Shown here one piece after another: positions 27,251 through 35,610 of a stretch of 64,000 bases of DNA. The stretch is from contig JBPWQW010000004.1 in NCBI GenBank assembly GCA_051814705.1, positions 372,001 through 436,000 of the forward strand. Reading direction: 5' to 3'. The stretch's first letter is position 1, and every line of letters starts with the position of its first letter. This DNA comes from Geojedonia sp051814705. Lineage in GTDB: Bacteria; Bacteroidota; Bacteroidia; Flavobacteriales; Flavobacteriaceae. Under the pieces are notes generated by a model. The model had not been told where the DNA came from and did no database searches. It saw nothing but the letters and a program-made list of their open reading frames with translations. A program made the translations under genes and the position numbers.

Positions 27251-28435
27251 TTATTCTTTTTTAGCTTGTTGAAAATGATATATAAGATAAATGTATCGTA
27301 TACACAGTGCTATAAATAATGGTAGTAAGCCAATGGCAAATACCTGTATGCCGACGCTCCAATGAAAAGCTAATAAACAGAGCATAATCACTAAAAACTT
27401 AAGGTACCTTATCACCCATGGTCTTACTTGTTTTTTGAATAGCTTTACCATGATCCACAGGTTTAAAGGGAATGCCCAAAGCAGGTTGTAGTTTTGAGCG
27501 GTGGCGGTATGATCGGTTGCAAACCACAGCAAAAGCACCATAATGCCAATACTGCCTGTAATCCCAAACAGGAAGCTATCCAATACCTTAGCGCGCGTTT
27601 TGTTTTTATAATCCCTAATGGTCATTCCTAGTATTATCAAAGCGATTAGACTAAAGATGAATAGGGGACTTAACCAAAAATCGTTTGGAGCATGCTGTTT
27701 CTTTTGTTGATAAAGGGTATGGGTTTCCTTTACTAGGCTTTCTGAACCATTTTTTGTGGCCTGTTCAAAAAACTCAAAAATGTATTTGGGTAAGAACATA
27801 TGTTCATAAGGACTAGCAGGTCTGTCAATTACGGAGCCCAATGCGACATCGATGCCCAAACTACCCCAAGAATTTTTGTGGACATGCTCATAGATTAACG
27901 CCCTAAAGGTTTTGGATTCAAAGCCTTGTGGCGTATGAAATGTAATGTTTGTGTCTGAAGTCTTTTCAACTACGTCCCTAATTCTTGTGGCGCAATTGTC
28001 ATAAAAGAAGTCGTATAAATACCTTCTGTTTTCGAGTTTGTAATTATGCTGAAGAAAGTCGAACAGCTTTTGTTTTTCGGATGGTGATAGATTGAGAACT
28101 TGCTCGCGCAGCGTTCGGTTTTGATGCCTATAGAAGTTGTGAAATCTATTAAATTCGACCCGGCTCAATAGGTAATTGAGCTTCCCTTGTGCAAACTTTA
28201 AATAGAAATTAGGAGTGTCGAAGTCGTACTCGCCATAGCCATAGGCCAAATCCAAGCCCAGGCTTTGATCTTTTATCCGGAAGGCATTGTGCCCAAAAGC
28301 ATCATTAAGGGAGCTCCCGGGGCCGACTGTTATGACGCTCACTTCGGCATTTGGGGACAGGTTCAGCTGTTGTGCAAATGCTGCGATTTGAACACAGAAA
28401 AAGGAATACAGGAGTAGTGTTAATTTGAGTTGCAT
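27251..28435 (-). CDS. Lnb-like lipoprotein N-acyltransferase (DUF4105 family)
   Basis: About 394 residues. A cleavable signal or first membrane segment (MQLKLTLLLYSFFC...AFA) is followed by a periplasmic DUF4105 domain with the conserved FGHNAFRI and DNCATRIRD motifs, then about five membrane segments in the C-terminal third. This layout is that of Lnb, the Bacteroides enzyme that N-acylates the lipoprotein Cys in place of Lnt. The frame opens earlier (28462), but that start would overlap the porV-like gene and put nine residues before the signal; the ATG at 28435 is preferred. It is co-oriented and 13 bases from the upstream gene. Confidence 0.75.
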   Translation of the reverse strand: MQLKLTLLLYSFFCVQIAAFAQQLNLSPNAEVSVITVGPGSSLNDAFGHNAFRIKDQSLGLDLAYGYGEYDFDTPNFYLKFAQGKLNYLLSRVEFNRFHNFYRHQNRTLREQVLNLSPSEKQKLFDFLQHNYKLENRRYLYDFFYDNCATRIRDVVEKTSDTNITFHTPQGFESKTFRALIYEHVHKNSWGSLGIDVALGSVIDRPASPYEHMFLPKYIFEFFEQATKNGSESLVKETHTLYQQKKQHAPNDFWLSPLFIFSLIALIILGMTIRDYKNKTRAKVLDSFLFGITGSIGIMVLLLWFATDHTATAQNYNLLWAFPLNLWIMVKLFKKQVRPWVIRYLKFLVIMLCLLAFHWSVGIQVFAIGLLPLFIALCIRYIYLIYHFQQAKKE

Positions 28436-28448
28436 GGTTGGTTTTAAA

Positions 28449-29528
28449 CTATCTAAAGACACTAAAATCGATTTTTAAAGAAAACACATTGGAATATAAG
28501 GCCACACTTTGGTCGCCGATATCGGTAAATGCATAATCTAATTGTATACCATTGTACTTAAACCCAAGACCCAAACTGGGTTGAAAGGTCAAGTTTTCGG
28601 AATTGTCTATTTGCAGTTCATTTTGAAAATTACCGACACCTGCTCTTAAAAATACGAGATCGGTATAGCCAAACTCGAAGCCCAAGGCCGGATTAATACT
28701 CACAATGGAGGAGGAAATTACATCGTTGTTCTGTTCGAACCGCATATTGAGGTCAAAGGAGGTCAATAAGGTATAATCATAATGAAAGATGAGTTTTTTG
28801 GACATGCCAATTTGTAACTTTGGAATGGTAAGCTCCGTCTTTTCAGGTACGGTTTGGTTTTGTCCTTCTACGGCATTTTGAATAGTTGCCAATTTATCCT
28901 TGTCGAAAGCCCAGGCATTAAAGGTTGTGGTGATGTCTCTGGCCATGACCCCAAATTTCCAATCGTTGCTCGCTTCAAACTGAATTCCAAAATCAAGACC
29001 AAAACCCCAGGACTTAGCAAAATCACCTATAACGCGTCGGATGATTTTGGCATTCACGCCATAGCTTAATCCGTCAATAGGGAGATTTCGGGCATAGGAT
29101 ATGGTAAAGCCGTAATCGGCCGTAGAAAACAAACTGATGCGATCGTAATTGATGTTGCCCTGGTCGTCAATAAGTTGGGTGGTGTCCAAAATATCATCCA
29201 CGCCAAATCGAATCAGCGAAATCCCCACGGCACTTCGATTGTCTAATGGTTTTGCAAATGCGATATAATTGTAATTGGCAATATTGGCGAAGTAACTCGA
29301 GTGCATCAGGGCCAATTGATTGTCCTCCAAATTCACCAATCCTGCAGGATTCCAATACCCAGAATTGACATCGGCGGAATGAGATACCACGGCATTGCTC
29401 ATGCCTAAAGCTGCAGCATCGACACCAATATTCATAAATTCGTTAGAGTATTTACGAGTGGTTTGTGCTGAACCTAAAATGCCAATAAGGAGAAGTATTA
29501 GGAGTGTATGTGTTTTCAATCGCAACAT
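28449..29528 (-). CDS. PorV/PorQ-family outer-membrane beta-barrel protein
   Basis: A 359-residue protein with signal peptide (MLRLKTHTLLILLLIGILGSAQ) followed by the family start NEFMNIGVDAAALGMSNAVV and the SGYWNPAGL motif shared with the FadL-like barrels PorV and PorQ. Amphipathic strand pairs continue to a C-terminal Phe-rich strand. PorV and PorQ relatives shuttle or process type IX secretion cargo at the outer membrane; the sequence places it in the family but does not say which paralogue. It is the first gene of a two-gene operon with the Lnb-like protein. Confidence 0.78.
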   Translation of the reverse strand: MLRLKTHTLLILLLIGILGSAQTTRKYSNEFMNIGVDAAALGMSNAVVSHSADVNSGYWNPAGLVNLEDNQLALMHSSYFANIANYNYIAFAKPLDNRSAVGISLIRFGVDDILDTTQLIDDQGNINYDRISLFSTADYGFTISYARNLPIDGLSYGVNAKIIRRVIGDFAKSWGFGLDFGIQFEASNDWKFGVMARDITTTFNAWAFDKDKLATIQNAVEGQNQTVPEKTELTIPKLQIGMSKKLIFHYDYTLLTSFDLNMRFEQNNDVISSSIVSINPALGFEFGYTDLVFLRAGVGNFQNELQIDNSENLTFQPSLGLGFKYNGIQLDYAFTDIGDQSVALYSNVFSLKIDFSVFR

Positions 29529-29601
29529 TTTTTACAAAGATGCACAATATTTTAATTTTACCCGTTGTACATTTTTACTAGATTTTGTCAATTAATTTCA
29601 T

Positions 29602-29716
29602 TCAGTTCGGCTTTGCCTAGTGTCGAGAATCATAACATCGACTTATTGACGAGTTCTCGATATCCTGTTCTGTCTTATTCGGCAAGCTCAATAAGACAAA
29701 AAATTACTCGAACTGA
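29602..29716. repeat. nested inverted-repeat element
   Basis: Lies in the 321-bp gap between two divergent genes (29529-29849). Three sets of arms are visible: an outer pair TCAGTTCG (29602-29609) and CGAACTGA (29709-29716); an inner pair TCGAGAA (29623-29629) and TTCTCGA (29654-29660); and a hairpin GTCTTATT (29672-29679) and AATAAGAC (29690-29697) around a 10-base loop. The TCGAGAAC/CAGTTCGAG vocabulary is that of palindromic dispersed repeats common in Flavobacteriaceae, so this is probably a degraded non-autonomous element. The rest of the gap holds the divergent promoters; none was assigned. Confidence 0.7.
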
Positions 29717-29849
29717 TATCCAAATTAAATCGAATACACCAAAATGTACACTATTTTAATTTTATAAACTTCAAAATAATGGAGTTATTGCACAAGTGTT
29801 GCTTTAGACGGGAATAGTTTATTATTTTTACAGTCTTTAAACTTGTTCA

Positions 29850-30608
29850 ATGAAACGACATCTTCCGAATGTTCTGACGCTATTAAATTTATTTTGTGGT
29901 TCAATTGCGGTGCTTTTTGCAGTACAAAACCATTTTGTGACGGCAGCGCTCTTTGTGTCTTTGGGGATAATCTTTGATTTTTTTGATGGATTTGTAGCAC
30001 GAAAACTGGATGTGCATAGTGATTTGGGACTTCAGTTGGACTCTTTAGCCGACATGGTTACCAGCGGACTTGTACCCGGAATTGTGATGTTTAAATTGAT
30101 TTCCAATGCGGTTCATACCACTGAATCTTTACCAATTGACACCTGGAATCCTAGTATCCAACTTCAGGATTTAGAAGTCTCTTGGCTTCCGCTTTTTGGG
30201 CTTCTGATTACTTTAGCTTCTGCTTACAGACTCGCCACTTTTAATTTGGACGAAGATCAGCAGTCTTATTTTAAAGGCTTACCTACACCCGCTAACACCT
30301 TATTGATCATATCCTTGCCTTTGATTATGGAATTTCAAAATAGCCAAACTGCAGCTGCTTTAATACTGAACCCTTGGTTTTTGATAGGATTGACCGTGTT
30401 GAGTTGTTATCTACTGAACTCTAGGGTAAAATTATTTGCTTTGAAGTTTAAGGATTGGAGACTCAAACCCAATGTGATTCGCTATAGCTTTTTAGTGTTG
30501 AGCCTGGTATTGCTTTTATTACTTCATTTTGTGGCGATACCGTTGATAATTTTGCTTTATATAAGTTTATCACTTGTGGAGGGTTATGTAGTGAGGGATG
30601 ACCGGTGA
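29850..30608 (+). CDS. pssA: CDP-diacylglycerol--serine O-phosphatidyltransferase
   Basis: A 252-residue CDP-alcohol phosphatidyltransferase with about seven membrane segments. The catalytic signature D-G-x2-A-R-x8-G-x3-D-x3-D is present (DFFDGFVARKL...GLQLDSLAD, about 44-68). The product is phosphatidylserine, precursor of phosphatidylethanolamine. The N-terminal LPNVLTLLNLFCGSIAV is characteristic of the PssA branch. The last residues (VRDDR) and the TGA stop are written in the first heptamer units of the following repeat array, so the natural C-terminus may have been altered. Confidence 0.88.
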   Translation: MKRHLPNVLTLLNLFCGSIAVLFAVQNHFVTAALFVSLGIIFDFFDGFVARKLDVHSDLGLQLDSLADMVTSGLVPGIVMFKLISNAVHTTESLPIDTWNPSIQLQDLEVSWLPLFGLLITLASAYRLATFNLDEDQQSYFKGLPTPANTLLIISLPLIMEFQNSQTAAALILNPWFLIGLTVLSCYLLNSRVKLFALKFKDWRLKPNVIRYSFLVLSLVLLLLLHFVAIPLIILLYISLSLVEGYVVRDDR

Positions 30609-30661
30609 CGGGTGACCGGTGACGGGTGACCGATGACGGATGACCGATGACGGGTGACTGA
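30591..30661. repeat. heptamer repeat tract, left part, cut by the IS element
   Basis: Ten consecutive 7-bp units (GTGAGGG, ATGACCG, GTGACGG, GTGACCG and so on, ending GTGACTG) that begin inside the last codons of pssA. After position 30661 the IS3 element starts; beyond it (31979) the repeat resumes. Removing the element and one copy of its TGA duplication gives GACGGGTGACTGAACACTG, the junction seen in the intact copies near 32163 and 32355. Confidence 0.88.
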
Positions 30662-30705
30662 TGTACGTCCCTGATATATGTTGACCACTTAAAGAGTGGG
30701 AAACT

Positions 30706-31104
30706 ATGAAAGCAAATGTACGGAGTATTCGCAAGCAGCGTAAATACACCATTGAATTTAAAAAAAGGATCGTTGCAGATTTTGAGAGCGGCAAGTATAG
30801 CGTGCTCCAGTTGGAGAAGCTCCACGGAATCCGCAACGGTACAATTTACAGGTGGATCTATAAATTCTCTACCTTTAACGAGAAAGGATTTAGAATTATA
30901 GAGATGAAAGACAGCAGCAGCAAAAAGATGAAGGAGCTCGAAGCTCGGGTAAAAGAGCTGGAAGGTACTGTGGGGCGCAAGCAGATAATGATTGATTATC
31001 TGGAGAAGATGATGGAGATTGCCAAGGATGAACTTGATATTGATATCAAAAAAAACTTCGGCACCCCACAATCAACTGGTTCCGGGAAAACAAGCAAAAA
31101 ATGA
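30706..31104 (+). CDS. IS3-family transposase OrfA
   Basis: A 132-residue protein: N-terminal helix-turn-helix of the IS3/IS911 OrfA type (YTIEFKKRIVADFESGKYSVLQLEKLHGIRNGTIYRW region, about 13-50) that binds the inverted repeats, then a coiled-coil-like charged region (KKMKELEARVKELEGTVGRKQ). It ends in the TGA at 31102-31104, inside an ATGA that also starts orfB, and is preceded by a run of six A (31096-31101) where a -1 ribosomal shift could fuse it to OrfB, as in this family. Confidence 0.9.
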   Translation: MKANVRSIRKQRKYTIEFKKRIVADFESGKYSVLQLEKLHGIRNGTIYRWIYKFSTFNEKGFRIIEMKDSSSKKMKELEARVKELEGTVGRKQIMIDYLEKMMEIAKDELDIDIKKNFGTPQSTGSGKTSKK

Positions 31105-31949
31105 GTTTTTCCCTGAACAGTCTCTATAAAGAAGTTGGTCTGAGCAAGCAGGCCGTTGCGCAGTACGATGCACGGCAAAAGGTCTTTGATAAGAGAACGG
31201 CACAGCTGGTCCTTGAAGTAGACGAACTGCGGGAGGACCATCCAGGTTGTGGGGTGGAGAAAATGTACCATGCACTTAATCCCGACTTTATGGGAAGGGA
31301 TCGGTTTATAGAATTGATGATGGAGCTGGGGTATCGGTTGAAGCGCAAGAAGAACTATAGAAGAACGACAATCGCTTCAAAAATCTATTGGCCCAACCTG
31401 ATAAAAGGAATGGAAATTGACCGTCCATCGATGGTATGGCAGTCTGATATTACCTATATACCCATTGGCAACAGGCACTATTATGCAGTCTTTATAATAG
31501 ATGTCTATACCAAGAAGATTGTAGGCTATAAGGTCTCTGACAATATGAGGGCACAGGCAAATATGGATGCGCTCCAGATGGCTTTAAAGGAGAATGACGC
31601 TCCTTTGTACCATCACAGCGACAGGGGAAGTCAGTATACCTATAAGGAATATATTAACCTTCTCAAACAGAATGGAAGCCAGATAAGTATGGCACTCTCT
31701 GCCCAGGACAATGCCTTTGCCGAGCGTATCAACAGAACCATAAAAGAAGAATACCTGGATCACTGGAAGCCCAAAAACTATGGTCAATTAAAAAGAATGA
31801 CGGCAAAAGCAGTAAAGAATTATAACAACAAAAGATTGCATAACAATAACGACAGGATGAGCCCTGAAAAGTTCATAAGCCAATTTTCTTTCTTGAGGCC
31901 TCAAGAAAGAAAATTAGTGACTATTTTTGACAATGAATTAATTAACTAA
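31101..31949 (+). CDS. IS3-family transposase OrfB (DDE integrase)
   Basis: A 282-residue protein with an N-terminal HTH_21-like region (DHPGCGVEKMYHALNP) and an rve integrase core. The catalytic triad is D in WQSDITYIP, D in HHSDRGSQY and E in ERINRTIKEEYL, with the usual 35-residue D-E spacing region. It lies in the -1 frame relative to OrfA and overlaps it by four bases. It appears full length. Confidence 0.92.
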   Translation: MSFSLNSLYKEVGLSKQAVAQYDARQKVFDKRTAQLVLEVDELREDHPGCGVEKMYHALNPDFMGRDRFIELMMELGYRLKRKKNYRRTTIASKIYWPNLIKGMEIDRPSMVWQSDITYIPIGNRHYYAVFIIDVYTKKIVGYKVSDNMRAQANMDALQMALKENDAPLYHHSDRGSQYTYKEYINLLKQNGSQISMALSAQDNAFAERINRTIKEEYLDHWKPKNYGQLKRMTAKAVKNYNNKRLHNNNDRMSPEKFISQFSFLRPQERKLVTIFDNELIN

Positions 31950-31978
31950 AAACGGTCAACTCTAATCAGGGAAGTTCA

Positions 31979-32552
31979 TGAACACTGAAGACTGGTATTG
32001 GGATTTGGGATTAGTTATTAGTTATTAATTATTGGTTATTAAGGATTAGGGATTTTTGATTTACGATTCACGAATTCACGAATTCATGAATTCTCGATGA
32101 CAGGTGTATGAAGGCAGATGTTTGAAAACTGAAGACTGAAGACTGGAGACTGAAGACTGAAGACGGGTGACTGAACACTGAAGACTGGTATTGGGATTAG
32201 TTATTAATTATTGGTTATTAAGGATTAGGGATTTTTGATTTACGATTCACGAATTCACGAATTCATGAATTCTCGATGACAGGTGTATGAAGGCAGATGT
32301 TTGAAAACTGAAGACTGAAGACTGAAGACTGAAGACGGGTGACCGATGACCGATGACGGGTGACTGAACACTGAAGACTGGTATTGGGATTTGGGATTAG
32401 TTATTAATTATTGGTTATTAAGGATTAGGGATTTTTGATTTACGATTCACGAATTACGATTCACGAATTCACGAATTCACGAATTCTCGTTGACAGGTGT
32501 ATGAAGGCAGATGTTTGAAAACTGAAGACTGAAGACTGAAGACTGAAGACTA
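31979..32552. repeat. composite 193-bp repeat built of heptamers, three copies
   Basis: Three tandem copies of a composite unit. AACACTG starts at 31981, 32174 and 32367, giving two exact 193-bp periods and a last partial copy of about 186 bp that ends against the lptB stop. Each unit runs ACTGGTATTGGG, TAGTTAT/TAATTAT/TGGTTAT, AAGGATTAGGG, TTACGATTCACGAATTC, TCGATGACAGGTGTATGAAG, GCAGATGTTTGAAA and several ACTGAAG. Most sub-units are 7 bp; TTCACGAA and TTCATGAA are 8 bp. The same unit occurs at about 27021-27216. Confidence 0.92.
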
Positions 32553-32554
32553 TT

Positions 32555-33295
32555 TTAAAACTCCAACTTCTTTTTACGCAATTCAAAATTCTGACCCAAA
32601 TAGACTTTTCGTACCATCTCATCTGTGGCTAGTTCTTCTGGAACACCCGCTTTAAGTATGCTTCCTTCGAACATTAAATAGGTTCTGTCGGTGATGGCTA
32701 AGGTTTCTTGTACGTTGTGGTCGGTAATTAAAATACCAATATTTTTTTTGGTGAGTTGTGCCACAATGCGCTGAATATCCTCCACAGCTACGGGATCGAC
32801 CCCAGCAAAAGGCTCATCTAATAGAATAAAATCGGGATCGGTGGCTAAAGCCCGAGCAATTTCTGTACGGCGACGTTCGCCGCCTGATAATAAATCGCCC
32901 CTGTTTTTTCGAATATGTGAAAGCCCAAACTCCTCAATTAAGGATTCCATTTTGGAGGTTTGTTCTTTTTTGCTCAATTTGGTGAGCTGTAATACGCTTA
33001 AAATATTGTCTTCAACACTTAATTTTCTAAATACGGATGCCTCTTGGGCTAAATAACCAATCCCATTTTGTGCGCGTTTGTACATAGGGTACTTGGTAAT
33101 ATTGGTCTTGTCCAAAAAAATAGTACCGCCATTGGGTTTAATCAAGCCCACAATCATATAAAAAGAGGTGGTTTTACCTGCGCCATTAGGACCTAATAAA
33201 CCAACTATTTCACCTTGGTTAACCTCAAGGGAGACATTTTTTACTACTTTCCGTCCGCTATAGGACTTCATTAAATTTTCGGCTCTTAACTTCAT
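32555..33295 (-). CDS. lptB: LPS export ABC transporter ATPase LptB
   Basis: A 246-residue ABC ATPase with Walker A GPNGAGKT (35-42), signature LSGGERRR, Walker B FILLDEPFAGVDP and the H-loop ITDHNV. It shows the LptB-specific features: SFYMIVGLIKPNGG after Walker A and a conserved C-terminal YLGQNFEL. LptB powers extraction of lipopolysaccharide from the inner membrane with LptFG, whose genes are not in the window. Its stop lies against the repeat array. Confidence 0.93.
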   Translation of the reverse strand: MKLRAENLMKSYSGRKVVKNVSLEVNQGEIVGLLGPNGAGKTTSFYMIVGLIKPNGGTIFLDKTNITKYPMYKRAQNGIGYLAQEASVFRKLSVEDNILSVLQLTKLSKKEQTSKMESLIEEFGLSHIRKNRGDLLSGGERRRTEIARALATDPDFILLDEPFAGVDPVAVEDIQRIVAQLTKKNIGILITDHNVQETLAITDRTYLMFEGSILKAGVPEELATDEMVRKVYLGQNFELRKKKLEF

Positions 33296-33396
33296 ATATT
33301 TTTAACGCAGTATATGCTTTTATAGTTTATTTTTTAAGGTCTCACCTGTTCTAAATCTTTGATTGGCCTTTGACAAGTAAAGGGACAAGATACAGT

Positions 33397-33744
33397 TTAT
33401 TTAGTTTCTTCCAAAGCTTCCCAAAATTCGTAGGCTCTACGCAAATGGGGAATCACAATGGTGCCTCCAACTAAGGTTGCGATGCCCAGAGCTTCACTAA
33501 CTTCTTCCTTGTTTAAGCCTTCCTTATAGCAGGTTTCCAAATGGTATTTAATACAATCATCACAGCGCAGAACGGTTGAAGCAACCAAACCCAGCAATTC
33601 TTTAGTTTTGACATCCAGTACACCTTCAGCGTAGGCGTTGGTATCCAAATTAAAAATACGTTTGATAATTTTATTATTATCGGCTAAAATTCTATCGTTC
33701 ATTTTGGTGCGATAGGCATTAAATTCGTTGACAATATCAGACAT
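33397..33744 (-). CDS. carboxymuconolactone decarboxylase (AhpD-like) family protein
   Basis: A 115-residue all-helical protein of the CMD/AhpD family. The redox-type motif CDDCIKYH (C-x2-C-x3-H) is present, followed by EEVSEALGIATLVGG. In AhpD relatives this Cys pair reduces partner peroxidases; true decarboxylases lack it. An earlier start (33780) is possible, but the ATG at 33744 fits the family and overlaps tatC by 8 bases, suggesting coupling. Confidence 0.82.
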   Translation of the reverse strand: MSDIVNEFNAYRTKMNDRILADNNKIIKRIFNLDTNAYAEGVLDVKTKELLGLVASTVLRCDDCIKYHLETCYKEGLNKEEVSEALGIATLVGGTIVIPHLRRAYEFWEALEETK

Positions 33745-34561
33745 GGCGTTTTTCTTTTCGTTTTTGGTTTCTAACCACAATTTTAGAAATATAGATACTT
33801 ACTTGATATAATATTAAAATTGGAATCGCTACAATTACTTGACTGGCGATGTCCGGAGGAGTAATCACGGCTGAAATAATTAAAACAATGACCAATGCAT
33901 ATTTTCGATATTTCCTTAAGAACTGAGGGGTTACCAATCCTATTTTGGTCAAGAAATAGATGATGATGGGCAGCTCGAACACAAGACCGGCTGCCAGAGC
34001 AGAAGATCTGACCAAACTGATGTAGGAGCTAATATCGATTTGATTTTCGACCAAATCGGAAATGTTATAATTAGCCAAGAAATTTATGGACAGTGGGGTA
34101 ATGATATAATAGCCAAACAAAACGCCAAGTAAAAACAATACAGAGGACACGATGATAAAGCCTCTTGAATGTTTGCGTTCGTTTTCATGCAAGCCTGGGC
34201 TGATGAATTTCCAGAATTGATAAATCACATAAGGGAAAGCTATGACAAAACCTGCGAAAATTGAGGTCCAAATGTCTGCCGAAAATTGCCCAGCCATGGT
34301 TCGGTTTTGTATGATCATGGGTAGCTTATCGCCACAAAAGCTGGTCTCCACATTTATAAAATTAGCCGATTTGCACAACATTCTGTAGGTAGGAAAGCTC
34401 ATTTCTAGTGGTGCGAAGATAATTTCCCTAAAAATGGTCCTACTAAAAATGAAGGCTACTGTGGCCACCACCATTATTGCCGAAGTCGCCCTAATTAAAT
34501 GCCACCTTAGATCTTCGAGATGATCTAGAAACGACATTTCATTAATATTTTTTTTTACCAT
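33737..34561 (-). CDS. tatC: Sec-independent protein translocase subunit TatC
   Basis: A 274-residue protein with six membrane segments and the family's N-terminal MSFLDHLEDLRWHLIR motif with the Glu that contacts the twin-arginine signal, plus the later FELPIIIYFLTKIGLV and SAVITPPD motifs. It recognises Tat signals in the inner membrane. A larger than usual first periplasmic loop contains two Cys (SANFINVETSFCGDK region), as in other Flavobacteriaceae. No tatA is visible. It overlaps kdsD by one base. Confidence 0.93.
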   Translation of the reverse strand: MVKKNINEMSFLDHLEDLRWHLIRATSAIMVVATVAFIFSRTIFREIIFAPLEMSFPTYRMLCKSANFINVETSFCGDKLPMIIQNRTMAGQFSADIWTSIFAGFVIAFPYVIYQFWKFISPGLHENERKHSRGFIIVSSVLFLLGVLFGYYIITPLSINFLANYNISDLVENQIDISSYISLVRSSALAAGLVFELPIIIYFLTKIGLVTPQFLRKYRKYALVIVLIISAVITPPDIASQVIVAIPILILYQVSIYISKIVVRNQKRKEKRHV

Positions 34562-35526
34562 TAGATGATCCCTTCTTTAATTAAGTCGTGTAAATGTACA
34601 ACACCGGCATATTCCCCTTTGTTTTCAACCAAAAGCTGTGATATACCATGAGCTTCCATCACATCCTTAGCGTCTATGGCCATGGCATTTTCACCGATAC
34701 GCTTTGGATTTGTACTCATAATATCTTTGGCTTTAAGGTTTAAAAAAGAGTCACTTTTAGAAAGCATACGCCTTAAATCGCCATCGGTAATAATACCTAT
34801 GATTTTTTTGTCTTCAACGACTGCGGTCACACCGAGCATTTTTTCGGTGATTTCAACAATAACCTCTTTAATGTTGGTATTTGGACCCACTTGAGGTTTT
34901 TCGTTAACCGATGACATATCGCTTACCCTTAAATACAAACGTTTTCCCAAAGCACCGCCAGGGTGGTATTTTGCAAAATCTTTACTTGAAAACCCTCTCA
35001 GTTCCAACAAACAAACAGCAAGGGCATCTCCTATGACCATTTGAGCTGTTGTACTTGTGGTTGGAGCCAGATTATTAGGGCAAGCCTCTTGTTCAACATG
35101 TGCATTTAAAATATAATCCACTTGTTTCCCTAAAAACGAGTTTTCATTACCCGTAATGGCAATCATTTTGTTTTTACCGCTTTTAATAAGGGGTACCAGC
35201 ACTTTTATTTCGGGAGTATTCCCACTTTTTGAAATACAAATCACAATGTCATCTTTTAAAATGAGGCCTAAATCGCCATGAATGGCATCGGCAGCATGCA
35301 TAAAAATGGAAGGTGTACCCGTTGAATTGAGTGTAGCTACAATTTTATTGGCGATAATCGCACTTTTCCCAATGCCAGTAATAATTACACGTCCTTTGGA
35401 GTTGAAGATTAATTGAACCGCTTTTGCAAAATTTTCATTAAGTAAATTGCTTAAATTTGCAATGGCATCCCGTTGTAGATCAATGGTTTTTTTTGCCGTA
35501 TTGAGAATTGAATTGATATTATTCAA
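34561..35526 (-). CDS. kdsD: arabinose-5-phosphate isomerase (KdsD/KpsF family)
   Basis: A 321-residue protein: an N-terminal SIS domain (about 35-170) with IITGIGKSAIIANKI and the CISKSGNTPEI sugar-phosphate loop, and two CBS domains (about 205-320). This is the KdsD/KpsF layout; it interconverts ribulose-5-phosphate and arabinose-5-phosphate, the first step of Kdo synthesis, which fits the nearby lptB. It heads the minus-strand operon kdsD-tatC-CMD, with a -7 element at 35581. Confidence 0.9.
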   Translation of the reverse strand: MNNINSILNTAKKTIDLQRDAIANLSNLLNENFAKAVQLIFNSKGRVIITGIGKSAIIANKIVATLNSTGTPSIFMHAADAIHGDLGLILKDDIVICISKSGNTPEIKVLVPLIKSGKNKMIAITGNENSFLGKQVDYILNAHVEQEACPNNLAPTTSTTAQMVIGDALAVCLLELRGFSSKDFAKYHPGGALGKRLYLRVSDMSSVNEKPQVGPNTNIKEVIVEITEKMLGVTAVVEDKKIIGIITDGDLRRMLSKSDSFLNLKAKDIMSTNPKRIGENAMAIDAKDVMEAHGISQLLVENKGEYAGVVHLHDLIKEGII

Positions 35527-35580
35527 AATTTTTAATTTTTGGGTTTGTTGAAGCTAATAAATTGTTATCTTAGTCTTGTG

Positions 35581-35588
35581 CAAATGTA
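35581..35588 (-). promoter_or_regulatory. -7 promoter element (TACATTTG) of the kdsD operon
   Basis: On the minus strand the bases read TACATTTG, a full match to TAnnTTTG, 55 bases upstream of the kdsD start. The divergent recQ promoter must overlap it; a weaker plus-strand candidate (TATCTTAG near 35565) is seen. Confidence 0.6.
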
Positions 35589-35610
35589 AATAAAATACTA
35601 ATAGGGATTA

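Larger units (their letters stand above)
30662..31978 (+). mobile_element. IS3-family insertion sequence, complete
   Basis: A 1317-bp element with imperfect terminal inverted repeats: left 30662-30686 and right 31954-31978 match at 19 of 25 positions, both with TG at the tip and sharing TCCCTGAT and GTTGACC. It is flanked by a 3-bp direct repeat TGA (30659-30661 and 31979-31981), the target-site duplication size known for IS3 elements. It carries overlapping orfA and orfB. Both are intact, so the element may be active. Its target is the heptamer array, and the uninterrupted target is visible nearby. Confidence 0.9.

Noticed and set aside
30463..31071. Minus-strand frames across pssA and the IS element
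   Set aside because: They are antisense to recognised genes and cross the IS boundary and repeats; no protein features.
9017..32552. Possible CRISPR array
   Set aside because: Repeats are directly tandem 7-bp or 180-193-bp units without unique spacers, and no cas gene is present.
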